Of a DNA stretch of 64,000 nt, positions 43,268 through 55,206 are shown piece by piece; the stretch's first letter is position 1, and every line of letters begins with the position of its first letter. Below the pieces are notes generated by a model that was not told the DNA's origin, did not search any database, and saw only the letters and a list, made by a program, of their open reading frames with translations. The position numbers and the translations under genes were made by a program. Origin of the DNA: Erythrobasidium yunnanense (taxonomy: Eukaryota; Basidiomycota; Cystobasidiomycetes; Erythrobasidiales; Erythrobasidiaceae); contig BCJC01000008.1 of the NCBI GenBank assembly GCA_001600175.1, forward strand, positions 498,781 to 562,780, in the 5' to 3' direction.

Positions 43268-45402
43268 CTAAATCGCAGTCCAGTGTGTATCTGTTAAGAG
43301 AGGCATGAGAAACAAATCATCAAGATCTGTCACTGCAATATCGCCTGTGAAGCTTGGTAGATCGGTCGTCATCGGCCAATGCTTGTCCAGGACGGTAACT
43401 TCGACGAAGGAATCTTCCACATGTGCTGGAGTATATGCTTGAGTGGTGGGAGCTGTTAGCAAGCTCGGCAGCGAGTATGCTCGAGCCACATTTCGTTCGG
43501 CTTGCTCGAGTCTGAGTGCTAGATCTCCATAATCTGCTAGACCTTGCATGTTCACGCAGAAATCTCTGAGCCGATGACGAGACCACAGGATACCCGACAT
43601 CAGTGCAAGCGTATTGCGGCCATGAGGATCGTTCTTCGAGTATGCTGATCAGGCCGAGTACATAGGTAACATCCAAGTTACTTACCTGACACGCCCCCAA
43701 GAAGGAACACAGCGTTTCGGCGGCTCTCTGCCAAGCATGCCTGGAAAGATGTTGAGCGCTGCTCTGGCCTTGGAAGCCCAAATACGGCAATCGAGCAGCC
43801 TGATCGAAGGCTCGAGCTAGGCCAGCCTCTGCAGTGAGCTTGATACACCAGATCATGTCGATGTAGAGCTGTGACATTACTAACTTCAGCCCGCAACCGC
43901 CTTTCGGCTGTCCTTCGGTGCTCACAGCAATGTCAGAGTCGACCGTACGGAGCTGTTGAGTCTGGTCAAGCCAGACGGCCAGCTCGTCCAGTTGACTCCA
44001 AAGAAGCGAATGCGAGCCCAGCACGGGCGCTGTCGCTGAAGTCGCGGCATACATGGCCACCATACGCAGAAGGAGGTTGGCATGCTCTATTGCTTCGCCG
44101 GTGATGGTAGCGAGACATGCTAGCCCCGGTTGTCTCGAAAGCATCTCCAGCCAAGCAATGTCAGGGAGGCCAAGAGTACGGGTGAAGCGCCCAACCACAG
44201 ATTGAGGGCTGTTATAGGTCAGCCTTCGCATATAGCTGTCAGTGGAGCCGCAGAACTTACAGGAGAGGCTCTTCGCAAGTTTCGAGTGCGCTGGCCGAGT
44301 CTATGAGCTGCATCGCCAAGTTAGCTAAGTCGGTCATGCTGATGAGTACGGATGACTTAGCATACAAGTATGGCCAGGTAGCAATCATAGCCACTGATAG
44401 CGCGGTCGACTAGTGGACTCGCCGCTCGAGCCAGCTCTTCGAGCGAAGCTATTGCTGCCTTGAGATGCTGACGGCCCTCTCTTGCTGTCAAATCTCCGTC
44501 ACTAAGCAGCTGCCAGAGCATTATCATGACATTGATACTGTAAGGATCTGTCTTGCGCCAGAGAGCTGCTTGATCGGCTAACGACACGGCTCGTTCTGCC
44601 AGTTGAGCGTATGCATTGTTGCGCGACCAAGCCCCTAAGGCCTCATCTGAAACTTTGCGTGCTCCCATCGCCAGCATGATAGACACCAAAACTTGATCAG
44701 GGAGGCAGAGCTGTTCTAACCGCGTTCCGCTAAAGAAATGTTACAATTCAAAGATTAGTCCGATACAGCCGTCTCCCGATGCCCTCTGACATACGCGGCT
44801 TCATAGCGATGGCATAGACTCCATTTGTCGAAAATAGGCACGCAGAACGGTGGTGTATCTTGAAGCTCAGTCGGGCCACTACATGTCCCGATAAGAAGGT
44901 GGCCGATTCTGCCTGTTATTGCTACAGCGTTGAGTGGCTCTTGAGAGGGGATAATGACTGCATTAGAAGACTGTTGTATGCTGGCAGAAGCAGTAGCGGC
45001 ATGGCCAAGCGCGATAGCTTTGCGGACATTCTTGCCGGATCTGTTGCGAGTGACTACAGTCGGGAGCCATCAGCTTCTTGCTCTCCGTCTAGATTACTAT
45101 ACCTTGAATAACGTACACGGGACGCCTTCATTTGCGATGGTGCAGTTGATACCCTTGGAAGCGCAAGCGCGACATGGCACTCGGGCAGGTGGAGTCGCAT
45201 TGGAGCTGGAAGGTGCGGGAGATGCTGGTGTCGAGCTTTCCAAGGGCTCAGACCGGTAACTGCAGGCTATCTTGCGAATTCGACATCCATCGCAAGAGCG
45301 TTGTTTCGGGACTGGTCTGTCGGCTTTCCGTTTGGACGACGATGAAATCAGAGGTACCGCCAAAGTCGTGGCTGCTGCAGGACTATCGCAGTCATCCATC
45401 AT
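43268..45402 (-). CDS. Zn2Cys6 fungal transcription factor
   Basis: The gene has about six exons. Exon 1 (from 45402) holds the binuclear zinc cluster RSCDGCRIRKIACSY, then a 29-residue Ser/Pro/Ala linker, then PCRACASKGINC: Cys spacing 2-6-29-2-6. A signature SGKNVRKAIALG follows, then the fungal-specific regulatory domain (FCVPIFDKWSLCHRYEAAY; LVSIMLAMGARKVSDEALG; SNDP-like NDPHGRNTLALMSG; SRHRLRDFC). Internal exons run about 45.02-44.80, 44.74-44.36, 44.32-44.26, 44.21-43.69 and 43.63-43.27 kb. The first and last junctions have alternatives. It ends at TAG 43268. Divergent from the RTA1-family gene, which may be a target. The linker is much longer than the usual 5-12 residues. Confidence 0.87.
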
Positions 45403-45906
45403 CAAACGTATCAGAGCAGCAATGGGCAGAAGATCAAAGTCGTCCCCATATAGAACCCGAACAAATCCGGACAGGCCTCGACGTCTCTCGAAGTACAAGC
45501 AGCAACGACAACTTAGATCATTTGGGACTGTGACGAGAATCCCGACATGTGTACAGGCCATGGTTTCGGTACAAGAAACTGTGGTTCTTGTCGTGTTGGA
45601 GACTTGAGGCCCCTATTGGGTGTCCGGTACAAGGCCGAAGAATCAATTATGAAACTCAGACGACTGATTGACCCTCGAAGGAGGAGCATCAATCCTTGGA
45701 CAAGTGATACACCATACAATAACTCCAGTCTGTCGCCCTGATGGAACCGTCGAAATCGGTGTCCGTCGGCTCCTAAGTCGCTCCCGGTATTTCTCCCATT
45801 TCCTCGTTAAATAGAGCATAGAAGAGTGTCTGTTGACTTCCTTTACTTCCATATACTTACACAAACCCAACACTCCCCCTCTCCGACTCTCCTAACATCA
45901 TTGAAC
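45403..45906. promoter_or_regulatory. Divergent upstream region of the Zn2Cys6 and RTA1 genes
   Basis: This 504-bp region is shared by two start codons. I see no supported gene here. TTAAATAGAGCATA (about 45808) is a weak TATA-like element before the RTA1 start. Confidence 0.4.
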
Positions 45907-47446
45907 ATGAACACCATCAACATCTCGGACTTCCAGTATCCTCCTAGAGGCTTTGAGTATTCATCCTCAGCATGCAATGCAACATGGCTCGACATCCTTC
46001 AGGCCAAGAATTTGGATCTCTCGTACCCACCTAACGATCCTCTGCAAAGCCAGATCCTCTTTACTGCAGGCATGATCTGTCGATTCAGCGACAATCCAAA
46101 GATATCAGATCTGGCATGGCATATCTATTCGACACTGACTGCCTTTGGCTGTGAGTTCTGTTACTCCATGGTCTGCAGACAACTAATCGCGATGAACCAG
46201 ATCGACCATCCTTGGGCTTCGGAATCTTCGCTCTAATTATCTTGTAAGCTTGTTTATCGAGATGTATTGCAACATATACTGACTGGATCGTGCGTGCGTA
46301 GCGCTGGCTCATGTACCTGGCATGGATGGCAACTCATCCGCACCCGAGCTCTGGTCATGCTTCCAGTGCTAGTTGGTGCCGGTCTTGAGATCTATGGTTG
46401 GACAAATAGGGAACTAGCCAACTCCGATCCTAGGTTCTAGTGAGGAGCCCAGTGCCGACTGCCTCGCGCTTACCACATCGCTTATCTTGAGCCCTGCAGC
46501 TACGTGCCTCAACTTGCAGTACTCACTATTGCGCCCACCTTCTTCAGCTGCAGCATCTGTAAGTGATCTCGAGCTGTAGCGGTGGTAATCGCGGCTGATG
46601 AGTTCGACACTCCGCCTACAGACAGTTTGTTCCAGGTTATGGTCCTATACATCGATCCGCAAGCTCTCTTCGGCCTGAAGCCAAAGAAGCTGATGTGGAT
46701 CTGGATCGCGCTCGACTTCTGTACCTTGACCGTGCAAGCAACAGGCGGAGGTCTTGCTGCAACATCAGGAGACGATAACGTGAGCCTCTTTTTGATGATG
46801 ATAAGTAGCTTGCGAGACATAGTTGACGTTATATTGCATCAGTCTCTCTTTAAGATTGGATCCGATATTATGCTGGCAGGCATTGTACTACAGCTTGTAG
46901 TCGCAATCGTCTTCAGCATCGTGGCTGTCCTCTATGTCAAGCGCATCCATCGCAAATCGTACATGGGGCATGGCTTCTCCGACCGAGACATAAGCCTTCG
47001 CATCACCCACCCGGTGGGCAGGTTTGTATGGGGTCTTGGCGTTGTTCAAGGCTGCATAATCATTCGGTACGCAGACGTAGACTGAGCTTCGAAAATAGCT
47101 GCAAAGGACAGTAAAAGCTGATTCCGATGAATACTTTTCTCAGAGGCTTTTATCGTACGGCCGAGCTGGCTGGAGGACTTTACAGCTCTATCGCTAGAGA
47201 CCGTTAGTCACGTCGTATATTCACAGACGGGGCATGGCTAATATTCACTTGTTAGAGGCTGCTATGATCGCTTTGGACGCCCTACCGATGATGATTGCCG
47301 TGGTCACTCTCAACCTCATCCACCCGCAATTCGTTCTCCCCAAAGCTTGGTGGAGAGGTTCAGCAAGCGGTATCAAGGAAGAGTCTAGTGTTCAGATGAC
47401 GGGTCGCTCGGTCTCGAATGATCTGGAGGCTAAGACATCAATGTAG
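45907..47446 (+). CDS. RTA1-family membrane protein (lipid-translocating exporter type)
   Basis: Eight exons (45907-46150, 46201-46243, 46302-46439, 46500-46558, 46622-46779, 46843-47066, 47144-47202, 47256-47446) join in frame to 371 aa. Seven hydrophobic segments and RTA1 motifs are present: LVMLPVLVGAGLEIYGW, VPQLAVLTIAPTFFSCSIY, LDFCTLTVQATGGGLA, SDIMLAGIVLQL, RGFYRTAELAGG and ALDALPMMIAVVTLNLIHP. Yeast relatives (Rta1, Rsb1, Pug1) act in sterol-drug resistance, sphingoid-base export and porphyrin traffic. The last intron hides an in-frame stop and its acceptor was chosen by the family spacing between AEL and DALPM. Divergent from a Zn2Cys6 regulator. Confidence 0.9.
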
Positions 47447-47869
47447 TTGCCCCATAGCTAGAGCCGGACATGGGGCTAGCTACGGAAAACGCCTGCTCCG
47501 CTGCCTCTCAAACACACCTTCATACCATCCTGAAGAGACTCAACATAGATATAATCTTCTCTTTGCGGATGCCCGCCTGCCCGCTCTCCGATCAATGCCT
47601 GTGACTGAGAACTTCACCTCGATTCCTGTTGTAACAGCGAAAACTATCAGAGATATACAATCTTGAATGGATTAATATTGCGATAAGGTCCAGGACAGCT
47701 GTGCCGTTGCCTTCACAAGCTCCTCCACGGCGTTCCTCGAGATCGGACTTTTCGGCAGGAGCCCGAAGACGCCAAAAATAGGGGGTTGATTCGTATGCTT
47801 CTTGTTTTTCCAGAGTCTTCGCATCTTGCCTTCGCTCCATCCACATATTTGCTATTCAAGTAGCAAATC
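47447..47869. other. Intergenic region
   Basis: No supported gene; upstream region of the hydrolase at 47870. Confidence 0.4.
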
Positions 47870-48733
47870 ATGACTTCAGTCCAGACGCTGTCCATCCCAG
47901 ATCAAGGCCAGCTCGCGTACACTGTTTCAGGCCCGAGCTCAGGTCCCATCGTCCTGCTCGCTCATGGCATAGCAGATTCCCGACATGCCTACCGTTTCAT
48001 CGAGCCTCAGTTGACCCAGGCGGGCTATTGCGTTATAAACATGGATCTCCGTGGATGCTCAGACAGTTCGGCGGATGGTTGGACTGGCTACTCGCGTACA
48101 GACGTGGCACACGACATGATTGCTTTGATCAAGCATGTCAAGCAGGAGAACAATATTGGAGATGAAAGACGCGTAATTATTGTCGGACACTCGCTAGCTG
48201 GAGGAGCAGGAACTATTGCAGCAGCACTGGAACCCTCTCTCATACAAGGTCTCATCGAGATCGCCCCCTTCACCAAAGCGCAGAGTATGGGACTAGGAGA
48301 TCTCTGGCGGACCGGCCCTCTCCGACTCGTTGGTGCCGTGCTATTCGGATCTCCCAAATTATGGCTCTCCTACTTGGAAGCAGCTCTTCCAGGATCCAAG
48401 CGTCCTTCTGACTGGGATACCGAGCGCGAACGCATTCGCAGCAAGCTAGCCGAGCCAGGTCGTACCAACGCTCTCTCAAAGATGGCCTTCTCCCCGCCTA
48501 CCGATGCAGGCGAACAGCTACCGAATGTGAAATGTCCAGTCCTCGTGATCGTGGGCTCAGCAGACTGTGACTGGGCTAGCCCACAGAAGGAAGGAGAGGA
48601 GATTCTCGCTATGCTGCCTAGCGGTCTTGGAAAGCTGGAGATCATAGACGGCGCAGGACACTATCCTCACTTCCAGTACCCGCAGGAGACTCTGGCTCTC
48701 ATGAAGCCCTTCCTCGCCAAGGTCGCAGCCTAG
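47870..48733 (+). CDS. Alpha/beta hydrolase
   Basis: Intronless, 287 aa. Oxyanion-hole segment LLAHGIADSRHAYRF, then INMDLRGCSDS, nucleophile elbow VGHSLAGGAG (catalytic Ser), VIVGSADCDWASP (catalytic Asp) and DGAGHYPHFQYP (catalytic His): a complete catalytic triad. The layout matches small soluble esterase/epoxide-hydrolase-like proteins common in bacteria and fungi. Substrate unknown. Lack of introns stands out beside the eight-exon RTA1 gene, though HEM4 nearby is also intronless. No signal peptide, so cytosolic. Confidence 0.9.
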   Translation: MTSVQTLSIPDQGQLAYTVSGPSSGPIVLLAHGIADSRHAYRFIEPQLTQAGYCVINMDLRGCSDSSADGWTGYSRTDVAHDMIALIKHVKQENNIGDERRVIIVGHSLAGGAGTIAAALEPSLIQGLIEIAPFTKAQSMGLGDLWRTGPLRLVGAVLFGSPKLWLSYLEAALPGSKRPSDWDTERERIRSKLAEPGRTNALSKMAFSPPTDAGEQLPNVKCPVLVIVGSADCDWASPQKEGEEILAMLPSGLGKLEIIDGAGHYPHFQYPQETLALMKPFLAKVAA

Positions 48734-49193
48734 GGAGCTTCGTACAGTCGCCGATGCTTGCGCCAGTGGTGCGCGATATAGAAGATGGACCCAACGGAGA
48801 TGAAAGACGGGACCGGCATCGAGGGAGGCGAATGGGAAGTGGTGCTTTAGATCGCAGTCGAAGTATAAGGATTGTACTATGCTAGTCTGTCGTCTACTAT
48901 TTTCCGATATATTCTGTCTCTTCTCCGCTAGTGCAGTAATACATGGTAGTGCACATGACTGTGACGCAAGAGAAGGGATCTACGGCTTTGGAACGAACTC
49001 GCTATCGGTACTGTCGTACTTTCTTGCAGCGGCTCTCGAAAGAGAAAGCCAGTACAGACGAACGATACAAGCCAGATTAGGCCGAGTGGAGTGAAGAAGT
49101 ATGGAAGAATCCATGTCGAAACGCTGAGTGGAGCATCAAGGTGCGTGTATCAGCATAGCCTCAAACAATTTTGAAGTAGCATACTCACATATC
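48734..49193. other. Intergenic region between convergent genes
   Basis: I see no supported gene. Confidence 0.4.
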
Positions 49194-50027
49194 TCACGCA
49201 AGACCGTCAGCCGATGTCAACGCTTTCAACAGAGCTTCGGGCGACGGCTCCTCTGCCATCGCAGACACATCTATCTCCGGTATACCTCTCAGGAAATCTC
49301 GAGTCGTCGGTCCAATGACTGCAAACTTGGTGCTCTCTGGCAGTTCCTTCCGAAGCGGTAGCATGAGCTTTGCGCCAGAAGGTGAGAAGAAGACGATCCA
49401 GTCATACGAAGCTTGAAGAGCACGAAAGTTGGTCGCGAAGGTCGGACTAGGCTGCGTTCGATAAACTTCGGTTTCTTGAACAGCGATCTGGTTCTCTGAC
49501 AGTATGTCTGATAATGTCGCTCGCCGCTTGTCGCCGACTAGGTAGAGCAGCGGCAACGCTTCTTGTGAATGTATTGAGACGATGTAGCGCGCTAAACGTT
49601 CTGCATTGCCCGAGTCTTGTCCCAGAATGAGAGGTGTCTTCGGAACATGCGGTGACTGGAGTGTCAACAGAGCATTGGCTGTCGCTGGTCCAACTACATA
49701 GAATGGGAGTTCCTTCAAATGATCCGCAGCTTCGCTAAACCCTGCGATAGTCTGGCTCGCTGCACCCCAAGCTTCTACAGCTCTCTGGCTCGTGAAGACG
49801 ACGCCTGAGAAGTGATTGGTACAGCCTTGCATGATGATATCCACCAGTTTAAACTCATTGGAGAGCGTATGCGTCAAAGCAGGCAGGAAGTCGACGTCAT
49901 AAAAAGCATTCAAGGCCTGGCTGTAGGGATCTTGCGCCCAGTCGACGAGGCTATCTTCCTGTTCAGAACTGTTGGTGCTGCTCTTTGGTTCTTTGACGAG
50001 CAGTACTCTGCGTCTCTGTATTGCCAT
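49194..50027 (-). CDS. HEM4: Uroporphyrinogen-III synthase
   Basis: Intronless, 277 aa. The protein opens MAIQRRRVLLVKEPK and has the family layout of two alpha/beta domains with GVVFTSQRAVEAW, PFYVVGPATANAL, LLYLVGDKRRATLSDIL, EVYRTQPSP, YDWIVFFSPSGA and FAVIGPTTRDFL. The enzyme closes hydroxymethylbilane with inversion of ring D, the fourth committed step of heme synthesis, in the cytosol. The ATG at 50027 was chosen over longer in-frame starts because they would run into the divergent CTP1 gene. Confidence 0.93.
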   Translation of the reverse strand: MAIQRRRVLLVKEPKSSTNSSEQEDSLVDWAQDPYSQALNAFYDVDFLPALTHTLSNEFKLVDIIMQGCTNHFSGVVFTSQRAVEAWGAASQTIAGFSEAADHLKELPFYVVGPATANALLTLQSPHVPKTPLILGQDSGNAERLARYIVSIHSQEALPLLYLVGDKRRATLSDILSENQIAVQETEVYRTQPSPTFATNFRALQASYDWIVFFSPSGAKLMLPLRKELPESTKFAVIGPTTRDFLRGIPEIDVSAMAEEPSPEALLKALTSADGLA

Positions 50028-50098
50028 TCCATCTGGATTGAACGATTTGTAGCGGAAGAAAGAGGCATCTCGCTTGAATTCGCCTAGATACATCAAAC
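50028..50098. promoter_or_regulatory. 71-bp bidirectional promoter of HEM4 and CTP1
   Basis: Only 71 bp separate the two start codons, too little for two independent promoters. The interval has no obvious TATA or CCAAT box. Confidence 0.5.
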
Positions 50099-51501
50099 AT
50101 GTCGAAAGCTGGCAAGAAGGTGCTTGAACGACGTCGCGAAACATCATGGAAGATACGAAAGATTACTGATACGCTCGCAATCCCGAATGCTCTGCCGGGA
50201 TTTAGAACGAGTCGACGAGCGCAGCGTTGGTTGCAGGAGCTACAGCCGGCGCGATAGAGGGCTTCATTACCTATCCCTTCGAATTCATAAAGACACAATC
50301 TCAGTTCGCAAAGAAAGCCGGGTCTTCGAGCAAGGTAGATCCACCCATCCATCAGCAAGACCGTGTGAAAAGCATACCCGTTTCTCATGATTATGATCAC
50401 CATTACGCATCCAGTCTGTCAGTCCTATAGCTGTTGCGAAAGAAACATACAGCACGAGAGGCGTCCGTGGATTCTATACCGGGTGCTCGGCCTTGGTCGC
50501 GGGAAACGCCGTCAAAGCAGCAGTCCGCTTCTTCTCCTATGATCAGTTCAAGCAGCTCTTGGTCAATCAGGATGTATGCCTCGAGCTCCGTATGAGCTTG
50601 ATCGCGAGCTGATATCCTGATGTTCACAGGGTAAATTGACAGGACCTAGAAGTTTAGCTGGTAAGAGTATTCCTACTACCTGTGCACAACGCACTATATT
50701 GACGTGGTCACTGCGTAACAGCTGGCTTGGGCGCTGGTATCATGGAGGCCGTCTTCGCAGTGACGCCTTCAGAAACGATAAAGTAAGCGTTTCTTCCTTA
50801 TCCTATGCACAGCCTAGCTCAAAAGCACGCACGCAGAACGAAACTCATAGACGATCAAAGAAGCGCGAACCCTCGCTTCCGGAATATGGCGCATGGGACA
50901 GCAATCATCGTCAAAGAAGAGGGTATCTTGGGTATCTATCGGTAGGGTCATTCCCTTATCAGACTGGCTGTTTCTGCTGGGCTTATGCTGCCATTGAATA
51001 GAGGTCTCTTTCCCGTCATGATGCGACAAAGCGCAAATTCCGCTATCCGGTTCTCAAGTTATTCTTCCTTAAAGTCGCTGGTACAAGGTAGTACACGGCC
51101 GGGAGAACAGCTGCCTGCGACCATGACCTTCCTCATCGGTGCAGCAGCAGGAACCATCACAGTTTACAGTGAGTACATCTGGCCCAAGATTCCCGTCGAG
51201 TTTGCAGCTGACAGACTTATTTCAGCTACTATGCCTCTCGACACTATCAAGACGCGTATGCAGTCGTTAGAAGCACGGACTCAGTACCGAAACTCTTTCC
51301 ACGCAGCTTATCGAGTCTTTACAGAAGAAGGGATCTTCGCATTCTGGCGCGGTACAACACCGCGATTAGGGCGCTTGATCGTGAGTTTTTTTCCTGTTGC
51401 AGAGACATCAAACAGCTGACCATGTTCCCAAGCTGTCCGGCGGTATCGTTTTCACGGCTTACGAAAACATTGTAAAATTGCTTGGAGGTCGATCAGTATA
51501 G
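50099..51501 (+). CDS. CTP1: Mitochondrial tricarboxylate (citrate) carrier
   Basis: Nine exons (50099-50119, 50206-50334, 50415-50573, 50630-50660, 50722-50782, 50837-50941, 51002-51168, 51226-51380, 51433-51501) encode 298 aa. Three mitochondrial-carrier repeats with signatures YPFEFIKTQ, TPSETIKTKL and MPLDTIKTRM. The motif set and GATAGAIEGFITYPFEFIK identify the citrate transporter Ctp1, which exchanges citrate for malate or isocitrate across the inner membrane. Length and repeats are complete. It starts 71 bp from HEM4 on the other strand. Confidence 0.94.
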
Positions 51502-51596
51502 TGTGAACTGCTAGAAGTGCTAGAGCATTAGAGGCTGTGCGATGATGTATCTGTCTATGTCTATGCTACATATACCCTTCAATCTTTGGAGACATT

Positions 51597-54024
51597 CTAG
51601 ATGGTCTCGGAGCGCCGCATAATTTGGCTTGCGGACATGTTCTCTGGCTCGTTCTGCGCCTCCGCTTCTTCGACAGCTTCCAACTGCCTGCCTACTCCAT
51701 CTAGAAGCGCATCCCGCTCATCCCCTTCGTGGCTTTCGTCATCACTGCTATTTTCTCCCGAAGTGTGCCCACTATGCTCATTACTTGTCGTGCCGCTCTC
51801 TATATCCCTCCTCTGCTCTTGTAGTAATCTTTCGCCAAATGAGCCGCCTGCTATCAGAATATATCCCGGAGAGAACGGTTTCGCTGACGCTAAAGCTATC
51901 ATGTTTGGACTTCTTGAACTAGTATGAGAGGACCGCCGAGGAACAGGAAAGGTACCGAATGAACGATGCTTGCGAATACTTCTATCTCGTGGATCTGGTG
52001 GCCCTGATGACCGCGGTAAGAGGCCTGAGAGTGTCTGAGAGGTCGATCTTGGTCGACTTTCGTTGCTAGACTTCATTGTCCGTTGAACAGAGTCAGAAGG
52101 TAGCTCTTCGCCCTCGGCAGTATGTATAGCAATAGCGGGCGAGTCGTAGTGTCTCGCCTCCCTATGATCTTCTCGCTTTTCGTCCTGAGCCGGGCCTTTT
52201 CCCTTCGTGAGGATGACGACGCCCAGAAAGACGAATGCACAACCGACAAAGAACTCGACGATCTTGCCAGCTGAAGTATTTTCGAAGTCGCGGTACAGGA
52301 TCGCAGAGCCGATGATGGCTGATATGGTGAAGGTGACGAATTGCGTAGGTACGACGACCTGAAACATATAACGTTCAGCTTGCGTAATATGTAGGGCGTA
52401 CTTCTGGATTGCTGGTCTAACTCACCCTTGATTCGAAGTCTTGTAGTGCTTCTATCGACAAAACGATGATTCAGCATGGGGGCTCGACAAATAGAATGCG
52501 ATACACTCACTGTTCAGGAATATCAGCTGTAGAATTGCGGTAGAAGCAAGGACCGCCAAGATCGGATATGTGATCCAGGTTTTGAATCTACATTATCGAT
52601 GTCAGCTACAATCAAGGACTGCGTTTTGAAATGCGCGAGAACTTACGCATCGACGAAGTTCAGTGTAAGAAGGCCTGAAAAGGCTTTTGTGGACAAGACC
52701 GTGAAGCCTCCGCATAGAGCGCAGACTCCTAGATTGATGAAGATGTACCGCCGCGCGAAGGGTGTTCTCGAAAGGACGATGAGAGAGCTGCAGCATTGAT
52801 TAGCCTCTTGTATTTTTGGGAAATGAAGGAATAAGTCTTACATGACGAGTCCAAGCGAGATGGAGGAGTATACGATGAAAGCCGGCTGTGAGATTGCTTG
52901 TAGTAAACCAGAAGGTGATAGCTGAATATTCTGAGTGAGTATGTAAGCAACAACTGGGGCGGGCAGGCACGCACCGATTGGTTCTGGGTCTTTGCGCTCA
53001 GCACGACGACCACGGCTCCTATGATCGAGAGCGCTATGCCAAGCAGATCCTTCTTTCGGAACCTCTCTTTGAGTACTAATTAGCCGCAGAGAATATGTCA
53101 GCGGTGTCAGGCGCACGGTTTATACGACCTGGACACTTACAGACAGGCGCGATGAAACAGTTGGCAATCAAGGCCGTAGTGCCCAATGGCGCGACTACTG
53201 AAGCTGGAGCGAACGCGTAGCTGTACAAGAAATCAGTATGTGTAGACTCCAATGCCGGGCACGAGGACATTACCTTGTAAAATTGCCCAACTCCCCAAGC
53301 GCCATCAGGAGGACGCCGAGCCACCATATCTGTTGGAAGGCTGCTCATCAGCTTATCAGTCGATGAAATTGAAGGAGGCGACCTGCTTTGTTCTGATAGT
53401 AAAGCTTCTGACCCGGCTCGCTTCTTGCTTTCCCGGAGGCGCTTTGACCATTCCTTCGACTGCTCTTACGCGACCTTGAGCTCCTTCTACTGCGTATGCC
53501 TTCCATTGATCCACTTTCTGCTCCCGCTGATCCTAGATGGCCGTTCTCTTGCGCGACCGACATCCATTTCTTTTGCAATCTTCCCTCTATCGGTTGCTCA
53601 GATATATTTGCTGAAGTCGCTTCGACTACAGGTATAATACCATTCTGACCTGCTCCTTCTTGTATCACTTTGGCTGGATTCTTGAGAGGTCCGCGCAGGG
53701 TGTCGGTCGCATAGTCCATCACGTATACCGGAGGAAGGGCATTCTCTTGAATGTCAGTGGTTTTAGAAGAGGGAGGCTGCTGATGAGGCTTCGTTGACGA
53801 GATCTGTTGATGAGCGTATTTCTGTGTGCTGCACGAGACTAGATGAGTCCAGGTTTGCTGGATAGCCCTGATTTTACGCACTTCAACGCGACAGCGATCA
53901 ATACATTCCCTCCGATGGATATGCATACGCCAATCCAAGATGAGCGAGACACGGGAATCGTCAGAACATTGATGGCATCCATTGCATCAGCAGCAGCAGC
54001 GGCAGCAGCTTCTTCGAGGTGCAT
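51597..54024 (-). CDS. NIPA-type magnesium transporter
   Basis: Ten exons (54024-53878, 53821-53383, 53340-53274, 53220-53141, 53075-52975, 52930-52842, 52787-52647, 52587-52511, 52451-52426, 52358-51597) encode 642 aa. NIPA (DUF803) motifs: SWIGVCISIGGNVLIAVAL, IWWLGVLLMALGELGNFT, YAFAPASVVAPLGTTALIAN, LLGIALSIIGAVVVVL, CALCGGFTVLSTKAFSGLL and PTQFVTFTISAIIGSAILY. About nine membrane spans. A large cytosolic loop of about 150 residues rich in Ser/Arg follows the first span, and a long acidic Ser-rich tail follows the last. Family members carry Mg2+ in plasma or endosomal membranes. Intron 2 is only 42 nt. Divergent from SFT2. Confidence 0.92.
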
Positions 54025-54160
54025 AGGGGTATCTTGAAGAGAAGAGGTTGTCAATGCATCGTTTATACGTTTGCGAACTTGTCTGAATCCTTGTCAGAAT
54101 CAGTTTAAGCCAAAGCTTGCTTCTTTAACCCCGACCATCAAGTAACACAGTCGCATTAAC

Positions 54161-55050
54161 ATGGCCAATTCAGAGCAATCATTCAGAAATCAGCTGCAAG
54201 GGTGCGCTACATCAACATAATAGCATGGAAGAGGCCGAGCTGACACGTCGAGGTTGCTTGCGAATATGGCAGCTTCCGCTGGGCGCAGGGCATCACCGAC
54301 CAGTCGCGCGGCGGTAGCAACAATGCAGCAGCATCCACATCTGATTCTTCCACTTCCTCCAATCTATTCTCTCGTCTTTCCTCGACTCTCGGGCTGTCGG
54401 GTTATGTACCCTTACGTAGCAATGACCGGACAAACGAAGAAGAGGCCTACTTTGCTCTGTCAAGATGGGAACGCTTCTTGGGCTTCTTGCTGTGCTGTGC
54501 GGGAGCGGCAGTCTGCTTCCTGGTCAGCTTCTTGACGCTGCCAATGCTTGCGATCAAGCCGCGCAAGTTTGCAGTAAGCTTCTCCGCCGGAAGCTTGCTG
54601 TTCATGCTGGCGTGAGTACTTTCATGTCGAAGATCGCAGGCTCCGCTGATCTGAACTTGCAGATTCGCAATTTTGGCCGGTCCAGTCGCACACTTCAAGC
54701 ATATCACATCAGCCGAACGCCTACCGTTCACAGGCGCATGGCTGGGCTCTTTGGTCCTTACGCTTGTCTTTGCGATAGGGGTATGCTGCTTTTGCTAGTT
54801 TCCTTCCAAGGATAGGACCTCGCTGAACCCCATTTTACACAGAAAAAGGCATACTTGGCGACCCTGATATGTGCAATCGTACAGATAGTAGCACTAGTAT
54901 CATATCTATTCGCATACTTTCCGGGCGGATTCACGACGCTGCAGTTTGGTGGTCGGATGGCTTTACGAGGGTGAGTACGAGACGGTAAAAGTAGAACGTG
55001 ATAGCTAACGTGCTGTGTTTCACAGAGCGGGAAGCATACTTCCAGTTTAA
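54161..55050 (+). CDS. SFT2: Vesicle transport protein Sft2
   Basis: Five exons (54161-54201, 54273-54611, 54663-54780, 54843-54970, 55026-55050) encode 216 aa. N-terminal [17 protein letters not shown] is typical of Sft2. A four-span core follows: [59 protein letters not shown] and [20 protein letters not shown], ending [10 protein letters not shown]. Sft2 acts in fusion of endosome-derived vesicles with the late Golgi. The start is 136 bp from the divergent NIPA gene. Confidence 0.94.
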
Positions 55051-55206
55051 GTTTTGACTATTGATGCAGTCTCTTGTTGTAGCACTATCTAGGGAGTCAA
55101 ACAACACTAAGATCACATGTAATGGAAACAATTGGATCAAGAAACATCTAACAGACCATCCACTATCTTATCTGGTCGTTCAGGGCATCCCCTTTGACCG
55201 CTCCAT

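Noticed and set aside
47234-47446. A separate small gene starting at the ATG 47234
   Set aside because: The frame is the last exon of the RTA1-family gene; the ATG lies inside its final intron.
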